Assembly: GCF_026341275.1 (NCBI RefSeq)
Contig: NZ_JAIFZO010000002.1
Span: 6,416,118 to 6,480,117, forward strand
Origin: Streptomyces ortus
Lineage (GTDB): Bacteria; Actinomycetota; Actinomycetes; Streptomycetales; Streptomycetaceae
Length of the DNA stretch: 64,000 bases
Reading direction: 5' to 3'
The notes below the pieces were generated by a model. It saw only the letters and a program-made list of their open reading frames with translations. It had not been told where the DNA came from and did no database searches. Shown here piece by piece: positions 16,752 through 23,498 of the stretch. How positions within the stretch are numbered: the stretch's first letter is position 1; every line of letters begins with the position of its first letter. A program made the position numbers and the translations under genes.

Positions 16752-16833
16752 GCAACATACTTGTTGCACGGCAATGCAATAAGTGCAGCTCAAGGCGTAG
16801 TTTTCGTTGCGCTGGCAGTGAATCTAACGCAAC
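16752..16833. promoter_or_regulatory. paired TTGC/GCAA inverted repeats in a divergent promoter
   Basis: GCAACA-TACT-TGTTGC (16752-16767) is a perfect 6-bp inverted repeat. GTTGCG (16806-16811) and CGCAAC (16828-16833) form a second one spaced by 16 bp. They lie between the DUF4097-ABC operon and the GbsR/MarR gene, in DNA clearly richer in A/T than its surroundings. The best inference is an operator for the adjacent regulator controlling both directions. Confidence 0.55.
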
Positions 16834-16948
16834 AGCACCTACGGCGTTCGTTGCAATGTGCTTGAAGTGAACGCTATGCTCGACGTACCCGGCGCGACCG
16901 AGCGCGACCGAGGACCACGCAGGGCCCAGGAGCACGAAGGAGACCGCG

Positions 16949-17743
16949 ATGCCGGGAGGCAGGCTCACTCAGCAGGAACGCCAGCAGATCGCGCTGGGGC
17001 TGGCCGACGACCTCGCGTACGCGGAGATCGCCAGACGTCTCGAACGCCCGACCTCGACGATCACCCGAGAGGTCATGCGCAACGGCGGTCCCCTCGCCTA
17101 CCGTGCGGACCTGGCCCACCGCGCCACCGAACACCGCGCCCACCGGCGCAGGGAGGCCACGCCCAAGGGGCGGGAAGCGCCTCCGCAGGCCCACGGGCGT
17201 GACGCCGAGGCCGTCCGCGCGTACGTGGAGGTGTTCACCACGCTCCTCATGCAGTCGGGCCTGCCCAAGATGACGTCCCGGGTACTGGCGCACCTCTACA
17301 CCACCGACGCGGGCAGCCTCACCGCGTCCGAACTCGTCCAGCATCTCCAGGTCAGCCCCGCCTCCATCTCCAAGGCGGTCACGCTCCTCGAAAACCAGGG
17401 CCTCATCCGGCGGGAGCGGGACGAACGCCGCCGGGAGCGCTATGTCGTCGACGACGACGTCTGGTACGACGGGATGATCACCGCCGCCAAGTCCCACGCC
17501 CAGCTCGCCGAGACCGCACGGCAGGGCGTCGGCATCCTCGGCCCCGACTCCCCGGCCGCCGCCCGCCTCGAAGGCATCGCCCGCTTCGTCGACTTCGTGG
17601 GCGAGGGCATGATCCGGGCGGCGGAACAGGCACGCGAGGTCCTTTACACAAGGCCCGGCCCATCCGCCGCACCCCCGGCCGGCAGCCCTGCCGCACCCCC
17701 TGCGGACATCTCGTCCGCACCCCCCGCCGAACCCGCGCGGTAG
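16949..17743 (+). CDS. GbsR/MarR-type regulator with extra N-terminal HTH
   Basis: The 264-residue protein carries two DNA-binding modules. Residues about 4-46 (RLTQQERQQIALGLADDL, then YAEIARRLERPTSTITREV) match the HTH_38 helix-turn-helix of IS30-type transposases. Residues about 95-170 form a GbsR/MarR winged helix (SELVQHLQVSPASISKAVTLLE, then wing residues RRERDERRRERY). A Pro/Ala-rich low-complexity tail of about 35 residues ends the protein. A strong GAAGGAG site precedes ATG 16949. It is divergent from the DUF4097-DrrAB operon, which it probably controls through the palindromes at 16752-16833. It is 41 bp upstream of the ThuA gene, so it may be co-transcribed with it. Confidence 0.87.
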   Translation: MPGGRLTQQERQQIALGLADDLAYAEIARRLERPTSTITREVMRNGGPLAYRADLAHRATEHRAHRRREATPKGREAPPQAHGRDAEAVRAYVEVFTTLLMQSGLPKMTSRVLAHLYTTDAGSLTASELVQHLQVSPASISKAVTLLENQGLIRRERDERRRERYVVDDDVWYDGMITAAKSHAQLAETARQGVGILGPDSPAAARLEGIARFVDFVGEGMIRAAEQAREVLYTRPGPSAAPPAGSPAAPPADISSAPPAEPAR

Positions 17744-17784
17744 AGACGCGCTACGCCGTAGAGACCCGGAGCCGGAGCCCCCTC

Positions 17785-18462
17785 ATGGCAGCAACACCAC
17801 ACGCCTTCCCCCACCCGCGGGTCCTCGTCCACACCCGCACCACGGACTACCGCCACGACTCGATACCCGACGGCACGGCCGCCGTACGGTCGCTGGGGGC
17901 CGCGCACGGCTTCACCGTCCACGCGACGGAGGATCCGGGCTTCTTCGACGCCCCCGTGGGCCCGTACGCGGCCGTCGTCTTCCTCTCCACCAGCGGTGAC
18001 GTCCTGACACCCGCGGGCCGGGAGCACCTGGCCGCGTACGTCGAGGCGGGCGGCGGCTTCGTCGGGGTGCACGCGGCGGCCTGTACGGAGTACGGGTGGC
18101 CCTACTACGGCGAGTTGCTCGGAGCGCGGTTCGCCCGGCACCCCGAGCATCAGCCGGGCCGGGCCCTGGTGGAGGACCACGATCATCCGGCGACCCGGCA
18201 TCTGCCGGCCGCCTGGGAGTTCACGGACGAGTGGTACGACTTCCGGACCAGCCCCCGGGGTTCGGTACGCGTACTCCTCTCCGCCGACGAGACCTCGTAC
18301 GACGGAGGCGGTATGGGCGACGACCACCCCTTGGCCTGGTGCCACTCCCAAGGCCGGGGGAGAGCCTTCTACACGGCCCTGGGCCACGCCAAGGAGGCCT
18401 ACACCGACGAGAACTTCCGCTCCCACCTCCTGGGCGGAATCACCTGGGCAGCCGCGCCATAG
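17785..18462 (+). CDS. ThuA domain protein
   Basis: The 225-residue protein is a single ThuA (trehalose utilisation) domain with a class-I-glutamine-amidotransferase-like fold: VLVHTRTTDYRHDSI at the N-terminus, VVFLSTSGDVL, GGGFVGVHAA and DDHPLAWCHSQGRGRAFYTALGH. It is cytoplasmic, with no signal peptide, unlike the secreted ThuA protein at 21712-23481, to which it is clearly homologous. ThuA acts with keto-sugar metabolism in rhizobia, but its chemistry is not settled. A GGAGCC element precedes ATG 17785. It ends 12 bp before a LacI regulator remnant read in the opposite direction. Confidence 0.9.
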   Translation: MAATPHAFPHPRVLVHTRTTDYRHDSIPDGTAAVRSLGAAHGFTVHATEDPGFFDAPVGPYAAVVFLSTSGDVLTPAGREHLAAYVEAGGGFVGVHAAACTEYGWPYYGELLGARFARHPEHQPGRALVEDHDHPATRHLPAAWEFTDEWYDFRTSPRGSVRVLLSADETSYDGGGMGDDHPLAWCHSQGRGRAFYTALGHAKEAYTDENFRSHLLGGITWAAAP

Positions 18463-18473
18463 TGGCGCCGAGC

Positions 18474-18602
18474 TCACCGCCCCGCCGTACTCGCCCGCAC
18501 GACCAACCGCGTCGACAGCTCGGTCCGGGTCCCCTCGGGCTGCTCCCCGGCCATCATCCGCACCAGCAGCCGCAGCGCGACCGCCGCCACCTCGGAAGGC
18601 GC
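18474..18602 (-). pseudogene. LacI-family regulator, C-terminal remnant
   Basis: Only the last 42 codons of a LacI/GalR-type regulator remain, ending in RTELSTRLVVRASTAGR and a stop at 18474-18476. The AAVALRLLVRMMAGEQPEG segment is the typical last helix before that tail. Upstream (above 18602) the reading frame no longer resembles the family and has no start or DNA-binding domain. The preserved stop and C-terminal motif indicate deletion of the rest of the gene. It lies beside sugar-related ThuA genes, which such a regulator might once have controlled. Confidence 0.7.
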
Positions 18603-18773
18603 CCGCCCCGGAACGGCCCGGCGCTGCGCGCCCCGGGGCGGACGACACGTCCGACTTGGGTGCCCTGGGGCTGCGGAACGGGAGGGTTCTGTGATGCGGT
18701 GGCAGCACGGTTCGCGGATGCGGTCCAGGACGCCGTCCGTGGACGCGGTGCGTGGCGGGGAGGAAGGGTTCGG

Positions 18774-20372
18774 ATGGCTGAGGGACCTGTGAGGGCCGGG
18801 GATTCCGCCGGGCCCGAGGATCCCGTGGTGGGCACCCCCTACGGGGCGGTGCGGGGCCGTTACGAGAACGGCCTCGCCGTCTTCCGGGGCATCCCCTACG
18901 CGGCCCCGCCCTTCGGCCCCCGCCGCTTCCGGCCGCCCGTTCCGCCCGAGCCCTGGACCGGGGTGCGCGACGCGGGCGCGTTCGGGCCGACGCCGCCCAA
19001 GCCGCCGTACTCCGAGGCCTTCGCGAAGCTGCTCGCCGACCCGGTCGTACCGGGCGACGACTGCCTGAACCTGAACGTCTGGACACCGGAGCCGGGTCCT
19101 GGCGCCCGCCTCCCGGTCATGGTGTGGATCCACGGCGGAGCGCTGACCCGCGGCTCGTCCGCGATCCCGGTGTACGACGGCCGGTCCTTCGCCCGGGACG
19201 GCGTGGTGTTCGTGTCCGTCAACTACCGCCTGGGAGTGGAGGGGTTCGGCCTCTTCCCGGACGCCCCCGCCAACCCGGGCCTGCGCGACCAGCTCGCCGC
19301 GCTGGAGTGGGTACGGGACTCGATCACGCGGTTCGGCGGCGACCCGGACCGGGTGACCGTCTTCGGCGAGTCCGCCGGGGCGATCAGCATCGGGGCGCTG
19401 CTGGCGAGCCCGCGCGCCCGGGGCCTGTTCCGGCGGGCGGTGCTGCAGAGCGGGGCGCCCGAGGTGACGGAACGGGACAAGGTGCGGCGCGTGGTGCGCC
19501 GGATGGCCGCCCGGCTGCGGGTGCCGGCGACGGCCAGGGCGTTCGCCGCCGTCGACCGAGGCGCCCTGATCGAGGCGCAGGCGGAGGCCGGCCGCCGGGC
19601 GAGCCCGGTCGTCGGCGGGCCCGCGTTCGGCATCGTCGTCGACGGTGAGCTGGTGCCGCGCGATCCGCTGGAGGCGCTGGCCGAGGGCGGGGCCGCCCAG
19701 GACGTGGCACTGCTCATCGGCTGGACCAGCGAGGAGCACCGGCTGTGGCTCGCGCCGACCGGCCTCCTCGAACGCCTGAACCGGCTCGGCCCGGTCGCCC
19801 TGGCCGCGGCGAGGGCCCGCTGCCGCTGCGGTCCCGAGGTGCCGCGCGGCTACCGGCTGGCCCGGCCCGGGGCGGGCCCCGCCGATCTGGTGGGGCAGCT
19901 GGTCACCGACTTCCTCCTCCGGGTGCCGCTGCACCGGCTGGCCGACGCCCACCGGGCGCGCTCGCACGTCTACGAGTTCGCCTGGCCGTCGAACGTACCC
20001 GGCCTCGGTGCCTGCCACGCCCTGGAGCTGGGCTTCGTCTTCGACACGGTCGGTGTACCCGAGGCGGAGCGACTCGCGGGCCCGGGAGCGCCGCAGTCCC
20101 TCGCCGACGAGATGCACGGGGCGTGGGTGCGGTTCGCCGTCACGGGCGACCCGGGCTGGCCCGCCTGGGACGCCACACATCCCGTACGGGTCTTCGGCTC
20201 CGGCGGACCCGGGCTCGTACGGGGGCCTCGGGACCGGGAGATGGCCCTGTGGGGGCACGGGGCCCCGGCTCCCACCGGTGCCGAGCGCGACGCGGCGTCA
20301 CCCGGGCCGGACGCGGCGCCGAGGACGGTCGTGCGGCGACTCCGCAGGCCCGGCGCCATGCGGAGGATCTGA
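18774..20372 (+). CDS. carboxylesterase/lipase, type B family
   Basis: The 532-residue alpha/beta hydrolase of the type B carboxylesterase family has the oxyanion segment WIHGGAL (118-124), nucleophile elbow GESAG (Ser200), an acidic candidate near E320/E321, and catalytic His415 in GACHALELGFVF. It also has the family's N-terminal FRGIPYAAPP block (38-46) and EDCLNLNVW-like DDCLNLNVW. There is no signal peptide, so it is likely cytoplasmic. It would hydrolyse carboxylic esters; the substrate is not predictable. AGGAAGG lies before ATG 18774. The C-terminal 30 residues are Arg/Pro-rich and not conserved in the family. Confidence 0.92.
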   Translation: MAEGPVRAGDSAGPEDPVVGTPYGAVRGRYENGLAVFRGIPYAAPPFGPRRFRPPVPPEPWTGVRDAGAFGPTPPKPPYSEAFAKLLADPVVPGDDCLNLNVWTPEPGPGARLPVMVWIHGGALTRGSSAIPVYDGRSFARDGVVFVSVNYRLGVEGFGLFPDAPANPGLRDQLAALEWVRDSITRFGGDPDRVTVFGESAGAISIGALLASPRARGLFRRAVLQSGAPEVTERDKVRRVVRRMAARLRVPATARAFAAVDRGALIEAQAEAGRRASPVVGGPAFGIVVDGELVPRDPLEALAEGGAAQDVALLIGWTSEEHRLWLAPTGLLERLNRLGPVALAAARARCRCGPEVPRGYRLARPGAGPADLVGQLVTDFLLRVPLHRLADAHRARSHVYEFAWPSNVPGLGACHALELGFVFDTVGVPEAERLAGPGAPQSLADEMHGAWVRFAVTGDPGWPAWDATHPVRVFGSGGPGLVRGPRDREMALWGHGAPAPTGAERDAASPGPDAAPRTVVRRLRRPGAMRRI

Positions 20373-20465
20373 CGGCAGCCCGCCTTGCCCGGAGTCACGT
20401 GGCTGTGCGAGCCGCGCAAGCAGCCCAAGCCGCGCCCCGGGGCCGCCTCGGAGCTCGGTCGTCGC

Positions 20466-21284
20466 CTACTTGCGCCGGGCGTCCCGGCCCTTGGCGGTCG
20501 TGGCGCTCGTGTTGCTCTCCGGGCGGCGGGTCAGGACGAGGGGGCCGGTTTCGGTGATGGCGACCGTGTGCTCGGAATGGGCCGTGCGTGAGCCGTCGGC
20601 CGAGCGGATGGTCCAGCCGTCCGGGTCGTACACGATCTTGTCGGTGCCGGCGGCGAACCAGGGCTCGATCGCGATCGTCAGTCCGGGACGCAGCTTCCAG
20701 CCCCGGCCGGGGCGGCCGTCGTTGGGGATGTGCAGCTCCTCGTGCATCGTGCGGCCGATGCCGTGACCGCCGAATTCGAGGTTGACCGGGTAGCCGTACT
20801 CTGCGGCGACCCCGCCGATGGCCGCCGAGATGTCCCCGAGCCGGTTGCCAGGCAGGGCGACCTCGATCGCGGCCTCCAAGGCGACCTCGGTGGCCTCGAT
20901 CAGCCGCAGGTCCTCCGGGGCCGGGGTGCCGACGACGACGGACAGGGCCGAGTCCGCGGCCCAGCCGTCGACGGTCACGGCCATGTCCATGGTCAGCAGA
21001 TCCCCGTCACGCAGCTTGTAGCTGTGCGGCAGCCCGTGCAGCACGGCGTCGTTGACCGAGAGGCACACCACGTTGCGGAACGGGCCCTTGCCGAACGAGG
21101 GCTCGTAGTCCCAGTAGCAGGACTCCGCGCCGCGCTCCTTGATCCGGCGGCGCGCGTGGTGCTCCAGATCCAGCAGGTTGACCCCTACCGCCGCGAGGTC
21201 ACCCAGCTCGCCCAGCACCTGGCCGAGGAACTGTCCGGTGACGTGCATGCGCTCGATGTCTGCGGGAGATTTGTGCTCGATCAC
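20466..21284 (-). CDS. map: type I methionine aminopeptidase
   Basis: This 272-residue M24A metallopeptidase removes the initiator Met from nascent proteins. All metal ligands are present: D100, D111, H174, E207 and E238, with His83 in VLHGLPH, each offset by three from E. coli MetAP. A basic tail ends in GRDARRK. The GTG start at 21284 is preceded by GAGGAA. Streptomyces typically carry more than one map gene. This copy is divergent from a small XRE regulator and separated from it by a palindrome at 21316, unlike the ribosomal-operon copy, so it may be a conditionally expressed paralogue. Confidence 0.95.
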   Translation of the reverse strand: MIEHKSPADIERMHVTGQFLGQVLGELGDLAAVGVNLLDLEHHARRRIKERGAESCYWDYEPSFGKGPFRNVVCLSVNDAVLHGLPHSYKLRDGDLLTMDMAVTVDGWAADSALSVVVGTPAPEDLRLIEATEVALEAAIEVALPGNRLGDISAAIGGVAAEYGYPVNLEFGGHGIGRTMHEELHIPNDGRPGRGWKLRPGLTIAIEPWFAAGTDKIVYDPDGWTIRSADGSRTAHSEHTVAITETGPLVLTRRPESNTSATTAKGRDARRK

Positions 21285-21315
21285 TGCGTTCCTCGATTTC
21301 CCTGGGCGACCGACC

Positions 21316-21329
21316 GGTATATTTATACC
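21316..21329. promoter_or_regulatory. GGTATA-TT-TATACC palindrome, probable operator
   Basis: A perfect 14-bp palindrome (6-bp arms, centre TT) lies 32 bp upstream of the map GTG and 51 bp upstream of the XRE gene ATG. It is strikingly AT-rich in this genome and overlaps where promoter elements of one or both genes must be. The adjacent single-domain XRE protein is the obvious candidate binder, which would make this an autoregulated divergent unit. Confidence 0.65.
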
Positions 21330-21379
21330 AGAGGGTGGGATGGTTGCCCGCCCCGCACCACCGCCTCTAGCATGGGCGC

Positions 21380-21646
21380 ATGGTCCGCCATCCGCTCGCC
21401 CCCGAACAGATCGAGGCGGGCCGACGTCTCGGGGCCGCGTTGCGCTCCGCCCGGGCCGGCCGCAGTCCCGCCGAAGTCGCCGCGGCGGCGGAGATCTCGC
21501 CCGAGACCCTGCGCAAGATCGAGACCGGCCGCATGCCGACGCCCGCGTTCGGCACGATCGTGCGGCTCAGCGAGGTCCTGGGCGTACCCCTGCCGGAGCT
21601 CGCCAGCGTCTGGCGCACCGATCCCGCTCTCAGCGCGGCCTCCTGA
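21380..21646 (+). CDS. small XRE-family regulator
   Basis: The 88-residue protein consists almost wholly of a Cro/C1-type helix-turn-helix: LGAALRSARAGRSPAEVAAA, then ISPETLRKIETGRMPTPAFGTI. A short helical C-terminus follows. No sensor or effector domain is present, so regulation would be through its own abundance, a partner or proteolysis. It is transcribed divergently from the methionine aminopeptidase with the palindrome between them. A strong bidirectional hairpin follows 14 bp after its stop codon. Confidence 0.9.
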   Translation: MVRHPLAPEQIEAGRRLGAALRSARAGRSPAEVAAAAEISPETLRKIETGRMPTPAFGTIVRLSEVLGVPLPELASVWRTDPALSAAS

Positions 21647-21660
21647 CCCCACGGGTACGT

Positions 21661-21694
21661 CTTCGCCCCGCTCACAGAAGTGAGCGGGGCGAAG
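21661..21694. terminator. bidirectional intrinsic terminator
   Basis: A perfect 15-bp inverted repeat starts with CTTCGCCCCGCTCAC and closes over the loop AGAA. It lies between the convergent XRE gene (ends 21646) and the ThuA-DUF1080-ricin gene (ends 21712), and would serve both. Confidence 0.85.
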
Positions 21695-21711
21695 AGTTCA
21701 GGTCTGCCAGG

Positions 21712-23481
21712 TCAGGGCAGGGTCCATTTCTGGTTGGCGTTGGTGTGGCAGGTCCACAGGTGGACGGGCGTGCCGTCGTTCCAGGTGCCGCCGGACGCGT
21801 CGAGGCATTTGCCGGACTGTGGGTTGCGGACGGTGCCGTCGCTCTGGGCGGCCCAGGTCTGGGCACCGCTGCCGTTGCACGTCCAGAGCTGGATCTTCGT
21901 ACCGTCGGCGTTGCCCCCGCCGCTCACGTCCAGGCACTTGCCCAGCGCCTTCAGTGTGCCGTCGCCTCCGACGGTCCACTTCTGGGCGCCGGATCCGTTG
22001 CAGGTCCAGATCTGGACCTTGGTGCCGTCGGCGGTCTGGGCGTTGTCGATGTCCAGGCACTTGCCGCCCACGCCCTTGACCTCCCCCGTACGGGGTCCGG
22101 GCTCCTGCCCGCCGGCGCGCTTGACGCGGATGTTGCGGAAGGACACGTCGTCGCCGTCACCGTGGTTCTGGAGACCGATGTACCCCTGCCGCAGACTCCG
22201 TACGGGGTCGGTGTTGGTGAAGTCGTTGATCTTGCGGCCGTTGAGGAAGATCTCCAACCGCTCACCGGTGACCCGCAGTTCGTACGTGTTCCACTCGCCC
22301 GGCGGATTCAGCGCGGCGTCCCGTGCGGCGATGTCGGCGGACTTGAAGCCGTAGACGGAACCCGTGGTGCGGTCGACGGTGTCGGTGGCGTCGATCTGGA
22401 TCTCGTAACCGTTGTCCACCGCCGACCACGGGTCGTCGGAGGCCGGGAAGCCGATGAAGACACCGGAGTTGTCGTCCCCGGCCATCCGCCAGTCGAGCTT
22501 GAGGGAGTAGTCCCCGGTCAGCTCCTGGGCGTTGTACCAGAACAGACCCATCCCGCCCACGGAGGTGAGCGTGCCGTCCGCGAGGCCGAACTGCCCGGGC
22601 CCTGCCTGCTTCCAGCCGGTGGTGGACGTACCGTTGAACCACGACGTGTAGCCGGTCTCCGGGCGGCAGTCCGCGTCGGTCATCCCGGCGGCCCAGCGGA
22701 TACCGCCGAGGAGGTGGCGCCGGAAGACGGGATCGGCGTACGACTCCTCGGTGTGCCCGCCGCCGGTGTAGAAGGCCCGGCCGCCCTGGTAGTCCTTGCA
22801 CCAGGCGATCGGATGGTCGCCGGACATGTTCCCGCCGGAGTAGCTGGACTCGTCGAGCGAGGCCAGGACACGGGCGGTGGTGCGGGGGTTGGTGCGGTAG
22901 TTGTACCACTCGTCCGTGCGCTGCCAGGTGCTGCCCAGATGGGCGGTGGCGTCGTGCGCCCGGTCCTCCACCTTGACCGTGGCGGACTGGATCGCCGGAT
23001 GCGAGTGGAAGAGCGCGCCGGCCAGCCCCTCGTAGAAGGGCCAGTCGTACTCGGTGTCGGCGGCGGCGTGGATACCGACGTAACCGCCGCCGCCCTGGAC
23101 GTAACTCTCGAAGGCCGTCTGCTGGGCGGCGTTCAGCACGTCACCCGTCGTCGACAGGAAGACGACACTCTTGTACTGGGCGAGGTTGCCGGTGGTGAAG
23201 GTCCCGGCGTCCTCGGTCGCGTCCACGGTGAAGTTGTTCGCGCTGCCGAGGCCGCGCAGGGCCGTGATGCCCTCGTCGATCGAGTCGTGCCGGAAGCCCG
23301 CCGTCTTGGAGAAGACGAGGATCTTGTACGCGGGGTCGGCCGCCGCGAGGGGCGGTGCTTCGGCGGTGACGGACGGGCTCACCGCTCCGGGCAGCGCGGC
23401 GGCCTGCGGGGTCAGACAGAGCGCGGCGCCCACGAACAGGCCGAGGACAGCTTTCAGACAGGTGTGCACAGAGGTACGCAT
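21712..23481 (-). CDS. secreted ThuA - DUF1080 - ricin-lectin protein
   Basis: The 589-residue exported protein has a signal peptide (about 1-32), a ThuA domain (about 50-265; YKILVFSKTAGFRHDSI and GGGGYVGIHAAADTEYDW), a DUF1080 / 3-keto-disaccharide-hydrolase-type concanavalin fold (about 270-455), and a C-terminal ricin-type beta-trefoil (about 460-589) with repeated QIWTCNGSGAQKW and QLWTCNGSGAQTW motifs. The trefoil should bind a polysaccharide. DUF1080 enzymes act on 3-keto-glycosides in some bacteria, and ThuA accompanies keto-sugar oxidation, so extracellular processing of oxidised sugars is a reasonable inference. GGAGGAG precedes ATG 23481. The gene is 17 bp after the PQQ-type dehydrogenase on the same strand and its ricin domain is almost a copy of that neighbour's. 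Confidence 0.9.
   Translation of the reverse strand: MRTSVHTCLKAVLGLFVGAALCLTPQAAALPGAVSPSVTAEAPPLAAADPAYKILVFSKTAGFRHDSIDEGITALRGLGSANNFTVDATEDAGTFTTGNLAQYKSVVFLSTTGDVLNAAQQTAFESYVQGGGGYVGIHAAADTEYDWPFYEGLAGALFHSHPAIQSATVKVEDRAHDATAHLGSTWQRTDEWYNYRTNPRTTARVLASLDESSYSGGNMSGDHPIAWCKDYQGGRAFYTGGGHTEESYADPVFRRHLLGGIRWAAGMTDADCRPETGYTSWFNGTSTTGWKQAGPGQFGLADGTLTSVGGMGLFWYNAQELTGDYSLKLDWRMAGDDNSGVFIGFPASDDPWSAVDNGYEIQIDATDTVDRTTGSVYGFKSADIAARDAALNPPGEWNTYELRVTGERLEIFLNGRKINDFTNTDPVRSLRQGYIGLQNHGDGDDVSFRNIRVKRAGGQEPGPRTGEVKGVGGKCLDIDNAQTADGTKVQIWTCNGSGAQKWTVGGDGTLKALGKCLDVSGGGNADGTKIQLWTCNGSGAQTWAAQSDGTVRNPQSGKCLDASGGTWNDGTPVHLWTCHTNANQKWTLP
21715..22087. repeat. ricin-domain duplication, copy 1
   Basis: This segment aligns without gaps to 23502-23874 (offset 1787 bp). 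It encodes the whole C-terminal beta-trefoil of the ThuA-DUF1080 protein. A central tract of about 120 bp (near 21957-22079) is identical between copies, while differences crowd at the 3' end of the genes. Such mosaic identity fits recent duplication or gene conversion. Confidence 0.9.
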
Positions 23482-23498
23482 GGTCGGTCTCCTCCCTC

